Below are positions 8,372-14,721 of a stretch of 17,774 nucleotides of DNA, in pieces. Both the position numbers and the translations under genes were made by a program. The DNA is from Treponema sp. (GTDB lineage Bacteria; Spirochaetota; Spirochaetia; Treponematales; Breznakiellaceae). Each line of letters starts with the position of its first letter. Positions within the stretch are counted from its first letter, which is position 1. The stretch is from contig JAIRXN010000090.1 in assembly GCA_031268245.1 (NCBI GenBank), forward strand, positions 1 to 17,774, in the 5' to 3' direction. The notes beneath the pieces were generated by a model that was not told the origin of the DNA, did not search any database, and saw only the letters and a list, made by a program, of their open reading frames with translations.

Positions 8372-8458
8372 CCCTCCGTTCGCAAACTTCCTGTTTGCTC
8401 TCTCCGGGCCGGGGTCAGGCCCTTCCGGCGCATCCATGCGCCTCTTCTTCCCTTTGGT
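8372..8458. repeat. Hairpin-rich segment between the 70-bp repeats
   Basis: These 87 bases contain three successive perfect inverted repeats: GCAAAC/GTTTGC (8382-8398, 5-base loop), GGGCC/GGCCC (8406-8422, 7-base loop) and GGCGCAT/ATGCGCC (8427-8442, 2-base gap). None is followed by a T-run on either strand, so they do not look like terminators. The arrangement resembles REP/BIME-like palindromic modules. Whether it recurs in the genome cannot be seen here. Short open frames crossing it have no ribosome sites or codon bias. The rest of the geneless stretch, 8177-8301, shows only weak palindromes. Confidence 0.6.
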
Positions 8459-8528
8459 CAGCGGGCCAAACCCTTCGAACCCTGCATCTTTACAAAGGCA
8501 AAAACTTTTACTGGGACGACAGGGTTCG
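8459..8528. repeat. 70-bp direct repeat, copy 2, running into tRNA-Gln
   Basis: Identical to 8302-8371, offset by 157 bases. The last 18 bases (8511-8528) are the 3' end of the intact tRNA-Gln gene; the other 52 are its downstream flank. On the minus strand the flank also contains CAGGGTTCG, an inverted copy of the CGAACCCTG in the T arm. Confidence 0.95.
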
Positions 8529-8582
8529 AACCTGTGCATGCCGGAGCCAAAACCCGGTGGCTTACCACTTGCCTACGTCCCA
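8511..8582 (-). tRNA. tRNA-Gln (anticodon UUG)
   Basis: A 72-base cloverleaf on the minus strand. The acceptor stem TGGGACG/CGTCCCA is perfect and followed by discriminator G, as usual for Gln. The D arm is GGC..GCC with AGTGGTAA. The anticodon stem CCGGG/TCCGG closes with a G-U pair around the loop TTTTGGC, giving anticodon TTG. The T arm is ACAGG-TTCGAAC-CCTGT. CCA is not encoded; TAA follows. It lies 97 bases after the spoVG stop. I see no clear promoter or terminator of its own. Its 3' end is duplicated at 8354-8371. Confidence 0.95.
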
Positions 8583-8679
8583 AAGAATCCAGAGAGGAAG
8601 GCAAGAGACCGGCGGCGGGCTTAAACAGAGTCTATCTATAATGCAGACACATTACAGTAACCGGCTTTACGGACAGACA

Positions 8680-8961
8680 CTAAATATCTACCGTTGGATC
8701 ATCCTGCACATTTCCCGAATCATAGGTGTCCAGGATCCGTTGCTGCAACGCAGCCCGGAATTCGGGATTTATGGGATGAGCCACATCCTTGTATTCTCCC
8801 GCCCTGGTTTTCCGTGAAGGCATGGCGATGAAAACACCTGTCTTGCCTTCAATTATTTTTACATTATGAACTACGAAACAGTTATCAAAGGTAACTGTTA
8901 CATAGGCTTTCAATTTCCCTTCGCCGGTTACCTTGCGCACACGTATGTCTGTAATTTCCAT
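8680..8961 (-). CDS. spoVG: SpoVG, RNA/DNA-binding regulator
   Basis: A 93-residue protein of normal family length. It shows the SpoVG core: MEITDIRVRKV at the N-terminus, LKAYVTVTFDNCFVVHNVKII in the middle, then GVFIAMPSRK and DVAHPINPEFR before a short acidic tail. Family members bind nucleic acids and act as site-specific or global regulators, including in Borrelia. AAGGAG lies 9 bases before the ATG. It starts 31 bases after ispE ends, so the two are probably co-transcribed. Confidence 0.98.
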   Translation of the reverse strand: MEITDIRVRKVTGEGKLKAYVTVTFDNCFVVHNVKIIEGKTGVFIAMPSRKTRAGEYKDVAHPINPEFRAALQQRILDTYDSGNVQDDPTVDI

Positions 8962-8992
8962 GAAATACGCTCCTTGTTGCAGTATGCACTCA

Positions 8993-9913
8993 CTAAGACA
9001 ATCTTACTACCTCAAGTCCGTTATTTGCAAGAAAAAACGTTAATTTTACAAAAGACCAGCGCTTCATAAGAAAAACAGATACTCTTTTTGCCTCAGCTCC
9101 GTCGCTGTATATCCCAAAACAAGTTGAACCGGAACCGGAGAGCCCTGTAAATTCCGCTCCGCCTTCCTTCAAATCTCCCAAAATTTCCGCATAGCGGCAG
9201 GGAGTCTCCTCCTCCAGGAACAGGGGCAAAAAATCGTTCCGAAAAGGCCATTTCCCCGGAGGGCCTTCCAGAAGAGCGGCCCATTCCGCAGGGCCTGAGG
9301 GCCCGTTTCCCCGCGGAAGCTCCATTCCCCCTTCCCGTTTCCTGTCCAAAAGTTTGAAGGCTTCCGCACTCGAACTGGGCAGCAGGGGATTAACCAGTAT
9401 CACCTTTAATCCGGAGGGGAGCGGAAGGCTTTCAAGAATCTCTCCCCTGCCCCGAACCAGGGCGGCCCCGCCCCGGATAAAAAAAGGCACATCACTTCCC
9501 AGTTCCGCAGCCATTTCCAGCAAGTCAGTCTCTGCAAGACATGAGAGGGAAAGGGCATTCAGCGCAACAAGCGTACTGGCGGCATCGGAAGAAGATCCGC
9601 CCATACCGCTTCCCACAGGAATCCGTTTTTCCACGGCTATCCGCAGTCCCTTCCGGTAAAAGGTCCGTTTTCTGAAACAATTCACCGCTCCGGCGATGAT
9701 ATTGTCTTTCAGTTCCCCGGCCTGCGGCGGCGGCTCCCAGTGCATGGAAATTTCGCAGGAATGTTCCGGCCCCTCCTCTGTTATGAGGAGGCTGTCTCCA
9801 AAGGCGGTCTCCAGAAAAACGCTTTCCAGATCATGAAAACCATCGGGACGCCGTCCCCGAACCTCCAGATGAACATTTATCTTGGCGGGAGCTTCAATGC
9901 GAACCTGAGCCAT
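8993..9913 (-). CDS. ispE: 4-diphosphocytidyl-2-C-methyl-D-erythritol kinase IspE
   Basis: A 306-residue GHMP kinase of the non-mevalonate (MEP) isoprenoid pathway that phosphorylates CDP-methylerythritol at the 2-hydroxyl. The start at 9913 (ATG, GAGG about 10 bases upstream) is preferred over an in-frame TTG two codons earlier. Visible motifs are APAKINVHLEV with Lys11, the ATP loop PVGSGMGGSSSDAA (99-112), GSDVPFF with Asp141, and the glycine-rich LSGSGSTCFG near 258. Lys11 and Asp141 correspond to the catalytic pair known from E. coli IspE (Lys10, Asp141). Length is normal. A hairpin array lies immediately upstream, and a TATAAG is present in the leader but without a matching -35. Confidence 0.97.
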   Translation of the reverse strand: MAQVRIEAPAKINVHLEVRGRRPDGFHDLESVFLETAFGDSLLITEEGPEHSCEISMHWEPPPQAGELKDNIIAGAVNCFRKRTFYRKGLRIAVEKRIPVGSGMGGSSSDAASTLVALNALSLSCLAETDLLEMAAELGSDVPFFIRGGAALVRGRGEILESLPLPSGLKVILVNPLLPSSSAEAFKLLDRKREGGMELPRGNGPSGPAEWAALLEGPPGKWPFRNDFLPLFLEEETPCRYAEILGDLKEGGAEFTGLSGSGSTCFGIYSDGAEAKRVSVFLMKRWSFVKLTFFLANNGLEVVRLS

Positions 9914-9955
9914 GCACAAACCGCCTCACTTATAGTCCGGTCATTTACCAGTAGA

Positions 9956-10072
9956 GGCTGTTCCAAAACTTCAGTTTTTGGAACAGCCGCCTTAAATTTA
10001 GCGGAAAAACCGGGCCTTTGCCGGTTTTTCCAAGAGCTTGTGCCGAAACTAACCGAGTTTTGGAACAAGCTC
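9956..10072. repeat. Array of three hairpins with shared TTCCAAAACT core
   Basis: Three inverted repeats follow each other in the divergent intergenic region. Hairpin 1 (9956-9988): GGCTGTTCCAAAA pairs perfectly over 13 bases with TTTTGGAACAGCC. Hairpin 2 (10003-10031): GGAAAAACCGG pairs with CCGGTTTTTCC. Hairpin 3 (10034-10072): 17-base arms with two mismatches, the right arm AGTTTTGGAACAAGCTC. Arms of 1 and 3 are near-copies of each other. No gene ends here, since ispE and the 10151 gene both start outward, so terminators are not expected. A repetitive palindromic element or a regulatory leader fits better. Confidence 0.8.
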
Positions 10073-10150
10073 AGTATACTTTTTTTAAGGCTCTTGTAAA
10101 GGCATTCTCCGCTTATTCCCTAAACAGGGGTTTTCCCGGTAACATGAGAC

Positions 10151-12406
10151 ATGGTTTTCCGCTTCAGACTTCAGCTTGTCCTCTTTTGTATAGCAAACAT
10201 CGTGTTTTTTTCCGGCGTACTGTGGGCCAGGGCGCAAGCCGAGTCAAAAAGGCTTCCCCCGGAGGAGATCCGGATCGCGGAGAATGCGGAAATTCCTGAG
10301 GCTTTAGTTTTACGGAAGAGCGGCGGAATCCTTGCCGGTTCGGAACAGGGACTTTTTACTTTTGAGCAGGGGAAGGTACGGCCGCTCTGGACAGGGGCCG
10401 CCGTAAGGAAGATTCTCAAGGCAGGGGATACCTGGTTTCTCTTAACCGGCGAAGGCATCCAGGCTTCCGCGGACAGGGAAAACTGGGAGGGGCGGAATCA
10501 GGGGCTTCCGGTAAAAACCATCAAGCTCTACCGGAATGGGGTAAAAAGTTTCCTTTCCGTGGTACAGGAGATAAAGGATCTGGAGGCCGATCCTGAGCAC
10601 CCTGAAATTCTTGTCTGCGCAACCAAAGACAGGGTGTTTCTCACCCGGGACGGGGGCCGGAACTGGAAGGACCTCGGTATGCCGCCCTACAGAACAAACG
10701 GAATAAAGGCCGTTGCCGTGTTTCATCCGGCAGCCGAAGGAAGGGCGCGGGGCGGAGGGACGAATACGGATAAAGGAACGGAGCTTACCGTTTTTGTGTC
10801 CCACAGTACCTACGGAATCCACTACATTGAAGCCGCCGTACCCGGCGCAAAGTGGACGGAACTCAATACGGGTCTTGAAACTCTGGAAACCACGGAAAAC
10901 CCCGACGAAACGGCGGATATTGCCGCAGTTTTGGAGGATGAGGGGCCCCAAATCTATGCTTCCCAGACCTTCCGCCGGAGGATCTACCGCCTTGACTGGG
11001 AAGCAAAGTCCTTCCGTCTGCTCTGGTCGGATGCTTCCGTCTTCGGTACCGTCGATTCCTTGAACCCTGCCGGGAAAACACTCAGGTTTATCAGCGAAGG
11101 GGTCGTAGCGGAACTGGATCTTTCCCCTGACGGAGGCATGATACCGAAAAAACGGGACGATGTTCCCGCCCTCCTCAGAAAACTGTCCGGAACTGAGGGC
11201 TCACAATTCAACTGCCTGTATCTGGAAGACGAAAATGTAAACCTTAGCGAGCTCTGGCTTCTCAACGAAGCGGGAAAGGATGGGCTTAAAAATTCAGGTG
11301 AACATGAGGCAAAGATTCATACAGCCCTTGCCGAAGGCCGTAACGGGATCTATCTCCCGGCAAATCATGCTATGGACAGCGCAGATCTCAAACCCTATCT
11401 GGATCTCATGGCGGATCGGAGTCTCAACATGGCGGTAATCGACATGAAGGACGACTACGGCCGTCTCCGTTTCAGTCCGCTGGATAAGGAGATAGAGGCC
11501 AAAGGCCGGGTTTTCAGGCCCCTGGACATCGACTGGCTCCTCAAGACGATGAAGGAACGGGGCATCTACATGGCGGCCCGCATCGTGGTCTTCAAAGATC
11601 CGGTACTCGCCGTCCGCGAGGGGGGAAAGTACGCTGTCTGGGATGGTAAAACCAACAAGGCCTGGGCAGGTTACCGGGACACCCGGCGGAAGAAAGGCGA
11701 GAAGAGCGGCCGTGAAGACCTTATTGAAATTCTGGGGGACGATCCTCTGGATCGCGAATATGAACTTGTCAGATCCTTCTACGATGAGCGCTGGGTAGAC
11801 CCCTATTCGGAAGAAGTCTGGGAGTACACCGCCCGGATTGCGGAAGAACTGCAAAACAGGGGTTTTGATGAAATTCAGTTTGATTATATACGCTTCCCCA
11901 CCGACGGGGCGAACCTTGCGGACATCCGCTGCCGTTGGCAGGATTCGGGCATGGACATGGAAAGCGCAATCCTCTCCTTCCTGCGCCATATCCGCGGCAG
12001 GGTAAGAGTCCCCATTTCAATCGATATCTACGGAGCCAACGGTTGGTACCGTACCGGCGCCCGTACCGGACAGGAACTGGAACTTCTGGCGCCCTGGGTA
12101 GACGTAATCTGCCCCATGTATTATCCCAGCCACTTTGAACAGGATTTTCTGGCCCAGAGCCCCGAAGAGGAGAGACCGTACCGGATCTACTATTTCGGCA
12201 CACTCCGCAGCTCCCGGATCGGAAGGGGGCAGATCGTTGTGCGTCCGTACTTACAGGCTTTCTACCTTAATGTCTCCTATGACCGGCGCTATTACAACGC
12301 CGATTATGTCCGCCGGGAAGCGGAGGGAGTTCAAGACGCGGGAAACGGAGGCCTCACCTACTGGAATAATTCAGGAAGATACGAAGACATACCGAAAACC
12401 CGGTGA
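10151..12406 (+). CDS. Secreted DUF4015 putative glycoside hydrolase with propeller-like N-terminus
   Basis: A 751-residue exported protein. Residues 1-30 form a signal peptide or anchor (hydrophobic LQLVLFCIANIVFF, then ARAQA). Residues 45-330 look like beta-propeller blades, with a clear Asp-box TRDGGRNW at 165-172 of the sialidase/BNR kind. Residues about 395-745 match the DUF4015 putative glycosidase barrel: NGIYLP, MAVIDMKDDYGRLRF, YMAARIVVFKDP, GFDEIQFDYIRFP (571-583), ISIDIYG and CPMYYPSHF. DUF4015 proteins are predicted TIM-barrel hydrolases; the substrate is unknown. The FDYIRFP strand end is a plausible active-site edge. It is the only complete rightward gene and stands alone, diverging from ispE. 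The ribosome site is weak. Its 3' end meets the ABC transporter operon 33 bases away. Confidence 0.87.
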   Translation: MVFRFRLQLVLFCIANIVFFSGVLWARAQAESKRLPPEEIRIAENAEIPEALVLRKSGGILAGSEQGLFTFEQGKVRPLWTGAAVRKILKAGDTWFLLTGEGIQASADRENWEGRNQGLPVKTIKLYRNGVKSFLSVVQEIKDLEADPEHPEILVCATKDRVFLTRDGGRNWKDLGMPPYRTNGIKAVAVFHPAAEGRARGGGTNTDKGTELTVFVSHSTYGIHYIEAAVPGAKWTELNTGLETLETTENPDETADIAAVLEDEGPQIYASQTFRRRIYRLDWEAKSFRLLWSDASVFGTVDSLNPAGKTLRFISEGVVAELDLSPDGGMIPKKRDDVPALLRKLSGTEGSQFNCLYLEDENVNLSELWLLNEAGKDGLKNSGEHEAKIHTALAEGRNGIYLPANHAMDSADLKPYLDLMADRSLNMAVIDMKDDYGRLRFSPLDKEIEAKGRVFRPLDIDWLLKTMKERGIYMAARIVVFKDPVLAVREGGKYAVWDGKTNKAWAGYRDTRRKKGEKSGREDLIEILGDDPLDREYELVRSFYDERWVDPYSEEVWEYTARIAEELQNRGFDEIQFDYIRFPTDGANLADIRCRWQDSGMDMESAILSFLRHIRGRVRVPISIDIYGANGWYRTGARTGQELELLAPWVDVICPMYYPSHFEQDFLAQSPEEERPYRIYYFGTLRSSRIGRGQIVVRPYLQAFYLNVSYDRRYYNADYVRREAEGVQDAGNGGLTYWNNSGRYEDIPKTR

Positions 12407-12437
12407 AGCGCTGATTAGCCGCATGTAAGCAGCGCTT
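12406..12437. terminator. Hairpin between convergent genes
   Basis: AAGCGCTG (12406-12413) and CAGCGCTT (12430-12437) form a perfect 8-base inverted repeat around a 16-base loop, filling the gap between two converging stop codons. There is no T-run on either side, so a bidirectional terminator is suggested by position rather than by full sequence. Confidence 0.4.
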
Positions 12438-12439
12438 CC

Positions 12440-13174
12440 CTAGCTTCTCACCGTTTGCAGGAACTGACGGGTACGATCTTCCCTGGGGCGGGTAAAAATC
12501 TCTTCCGGCGTTCCCTCTTCCAGGATCACGCCGCCGTCCATAAATACAACCCTGCCGGCTATGTCCCTGGCAAAATTCATCTCATGGGTAACGATGATCA
12601 TGGTCATACCGCCCCGGGCCAGTTCCCTGATCACGGTCAGTACCTCCCCTATCATCTCCGGATCGAGGGCGCTGGTGGGCTCGTCAAAGAGCATGATATC
12701 GGGATTCATGGCAAGGGAGCGGGCAATTGCCACCCGCTGCTGCTGGCCTCCGGAAAGCTGCCAGGGATATGCGTCCGCCTTGTCCGCCAGCCCCACCCGG
12801 GTCAGAAGCTCATGCGCCTTCTGTTCGGCTTCCTTTTTGCGGAGCAGCTTGAGGTCAAGCGGGGCGAACATGACGTTCTTAAGGGCGCTCATGTGAGAAA
12901 AGAGATTGAACTGCTGGAACACCATGCCGATATTCCGGCGCATTCTGTTGAGGTTTACCTTCTTCCCGGTCATCTCATGCCCGTCGATGATCACCGTGCC
13001 GGAACTGGGCTTCTCCAGCATATTAAGGCAGCGGAGAAAGGTGGACTTGCCGGAACCGGAAGGCCCGATAACGCAGATCACATCCCCCTCACGGGCTTCC
13101 ATGCTGATCCCCCTGAGCACATCCAGCTTGCCGAAGGATTTATGGAGATCCTTAACGAGAACCTTTGTTTCCAT
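12440..13174 (-). CDS. Polar amino acid ABC transporter ATPase
   Basis: A 244-residue ATPase of the GlnQ/HisP group that powers amino acid import with the permease and binding protein encoded upstream. Walker A GPSGSGKS (37-44), Q-loop in VFQQFNLF, signature LSGGQQQR (140-147), Walker B IMLFDE (160-165), D-loop SALD and switch His197 (THEM) are all present. The start at 13174 is preferred because AGAGG lies 8 bases upstream and residues begin METKVLVKDLHKSFG. An ATG seven codons earlier would add a tail with no homology. The start overlaps the end of the permease gene by 23 bases, which suggests translational coupling. Confidence 0.95.
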   Translation of the reverse strand: METKVLVKDLHKSFGKLDVLRGISMEAREGDVICVIGPSGSGKSTFLRCLNMLEKPSSGTVIIDGHEMTGKKVNLNRMRRNIGMVFQQFNLFSHMSALKNVMFAPLDLKLLRKKEAEQKAHELLTRVGLADKADAYPWQLSGGQQQRVAIARSLAMNPDIMLFDEPTSALDPEMIGEVLTVIRELARGGMTMIIVTHEMNFARDIAGRVVFMDGGVILEEGTPEEIFTRPREDRTRQFLQTVRS

Positions 13175-13835
13175 AATCAAGCCTCTTTTCAACATACCGG
13201 GAAATTTGCGTCAATACCGTGATGACCGCAAGATAACAGAGCCCCACGATAGTCCAGGTGGCAAAGGACTGCATGGTTCTGCCGATATAGATCTTCGCCT
13301 CGTATACGATCTCCGCAAGGCTTATCACCGAAATAATAGAAGTATCCTTCAGACTGATGATGAACTGATTCACCAGCGCGGGAATCGAAACCCTCAGCGC
13401 CTGGGGAAGTATCACCTTGATCATGGCTCTGCGGCGGGAAAAACCGAGACTCATGGCGGCTTCCATCTGGCCCTTGTCTATGGCCTGAATGCCTCCCCGG
13501 AAGATCTCGGCAATGTAGGCCCCCGCGTTCATCGACAGGGTAATGATCCCCGCGGCCAGCGGCGAAAGCCTGAAATTGAAACCCAGAGACTGGATAAGCT
13601 GGGGAAGGCCGAAGTATACAAAAAAAGTCTGTACAAGAAGAGGGGTGCCCCGGATCGCCCATATATAGAATTTGGCAATAAACCTGGGCGGCCCCTTTCT
13701 CGAAAGACCGGCAAGACAAAAGAGAAGTCCCAGAAAAATGGCAATGATGAGGGCAATGATAGTCGTCTCTATAGTGACCACCATGCCCCGCATCAGAAGC
13801 GGGAACACCTCGCGTAAAACTCTGCTGAATTCCAT
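13152..13835 (-). CDS. Polar amino acid ABC transporter permease (HisM/GlnP type)
   Basis: A 227-residue inner-membrane permease of normal length. It has about five hydrophobic segments, among them residues 18-42, 92-110 and 195-213. The N-terminal RGTPLLVQ (62-69) is typical of the family. The cytoplasmic EAA loop EAAMSLGFSRRRAMIKVILPQ begins at residue 125 and would dock on the ATPase. Only one permease gene is present, so it probably works as a homodimer. GGGAG stands upstream of the ATG. It begins 26 bases after the binding-protein gene and overlaps the ATPase gene. Confidence 0.95.
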   Translation of the reverse strand: MEFSRVLREVFPLLMRGMVVTIETTIIALIIAIFLGLLFCLAGLSRKGPPRFIAKFYIWAIRGTPLLVQTFFVYFGLPQLIQSLGFNFRLSPLAAGIITLSMNAGAYIAEIFRGGIQAIDKGQMEAAMSLGFSRRRAMIKVILPQALRVSIPALVNQFIISLKDTSIISVISLAEIVYEAKIYIGRTMQSFATWTIVGLCYLAVITVLTQISRYVEKRLDYGNKGSR

Positions 13836-13861
13836 ATCCCGCTAGCTCCCAGGCTTTTCAA

Positions 13862-14632
13862 TCAGTTCTTTGCGATGTACTTGTCCAGAAGCCTCTGGTA
13901 GGCGCCGCTGTTCTTCAGGTTAACAAGACCCGCATCGAACATCTTGAGCAGTTCCTGATTCTTGCCTTTGAGCACGGCAAAACCGTAGGAAGAACCCCGT
14001 TCCATGTCGGTTACCATCTTGAGACCGTTCCCCTGGGAGATACCGTAGCCCATGACAGGATAATCCTCAAAACATGCCGCGGAATTTCCGGCCTTCACCT
14101 CTTCGTACATGAAGGGCGATTCATCAAAGTATACCAGATCAAAACCGTAGCGATCCCGGATTCCTTCGGCAAAAGTGGCCCCTTCCGTCCCGGTCTTGAC
14201 CGCTACCCGCTTACCATTGAGATCGGCATAGCTCTTCACTTCGTTGTTGCCGGCGCGGATCGCCATAACCACCCCGGAATCGTAGTAGGGCTGGGAAAAA
14301 TCATACTTTTGCTGCCTTTCGGCAGTGATACTCATACCGGCGATGACACCGTTGGCCTGACTGGATTCCAGGGCGGCTACCGCTGCGCTGAAACCCAGAG
14401 GCTGCAGGTCGTAGCCGAAACCCTGATCCGCGGCAATTGCGGCAAGAAGTTCGATATCGATCCCCACATAGTTTCCGGATGCATCCTGAAATTCAAAGGG
14501 AGCAAAGGTGGTATCCGTTGCGATGATGTACTTCGCCGCCCCGGAATCCGGCTTACCCCTGGCATAGACATTCCCCGTCACGGCCAGGAGGGCCGCCGCA
14601 AGCAGCAGCCCGGCAATCACTGTTCTTTTCAT
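13862..14632 (-). CDS. Periplasmic amino acid-binding protein of the ABC importer
   Basis: A 256-residue family-3 solute-binding protein. The start at 14632 is fixed by GAGGAG seven bases upstream and the signal peptide MKRTVIAGLLLAAALLA, with cleavage probable after VYA (residue 24). Mature motifs are TFAPFEFQD (42-50), GIDIELLAAIA, MSITAERQQKYDFSQPYY with Arg106 expected to hold the ligand carboxylate, and VAVKTGTEGA. The pattern is closest to glutamine- or general polar-amino-acid-binding proteins. Exact specificity cannot be read from sequence alone. It is the first gene of its operon and has its own promoter, the usual arrangement when most binding protein is needed. Confidence 0.95.
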   Translation of the reverse strand: MKRTVIAGLLLAAALLAVTGNVYARGKPDSGAAKYIIATDTTFAPFEFQDASGNYVGIDIELLAAIAADQGFGYDLQPLGFSAAVAALESSQANGVIAGMSITAERQQKYDFSQPYYDSGVVMAIRAGNNEVKSYADLNGKRVAVKTGTEGATFAEGIRDRYGFDLVYFDESPFMYEEVKAGNSAACFEDYPVMGYGISQGNGLKMVTDMERGSSYGFAVLKGKNQELLKMFDAGLVNLKNSGAYQRLLDKYIAKN

Positions 14633-14664
14633 TTTTTTCTCCTCGTTGTCAGAAAATATGTCGC

Positions 14665-14693
14665 ATTCTATCATAAAGGAATGAAAAAAACAA
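14665..14693 (-). promoter_or_regulatory. Probable promoter of the amino acid ABC operon
   Basis: On the minus strand TTGTTT (14688-14693), a 17-base spacer and TAGAAT (14665-14670) precede the binding-protein gene by about 30 bases. The -35 is only a half match, but spacing and -10 are good, and the region is AT-rich. Confidence 0.55.
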
Positions 14694-14698
14694 TGAAA

Positions 14699-14721
14699 AA
14701 CGCGATCGCATTACCCGCGTT
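14699..14721 (-). terminator. Possible weak terminator after the histidine kinase gene
   Basis: On the minus strand AACGCG and CGCGTT (6 bases each, 11-base loop) overlap the kinase stop codon and are followed by TTT. The stem is short and the T-run brief, so some readthrough into the ABC operon is possible. Confidence 0.35.

Noticed and set aside
8302..8528. CRISPR array
   Set aside because: Only two repeat units, 70 bases each, one inside a tRNA gene; no cas genes in the window.
8302..8582. Integrated prophage or genomic island at tRNA-Gln
   Set aside because: No integrase or phage gene lies nearby and only 87 bases separate the repeats; kept only as a possible scar.
8194..8641. Several 62-140 codon open frames in the L25-spoVG gap
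   Set aside because: They run through the 70-bp repeats, the hairpins and the tRNA gene, repeat the same peptide twice, and have no ribosome sites.
9956..10072. Rho-independent terminators
   Set aside because: Both flanking genes start at this region and none ends here; the only T-run (after hairpin 3) would terminate a rightward transcript with no gene.
10073..10150. Promoter with TATACT for the 10151 gene
   Set aside because: A good -10-like hexamer exists, but no -35 at acceptable spacing; not listed as a feature.
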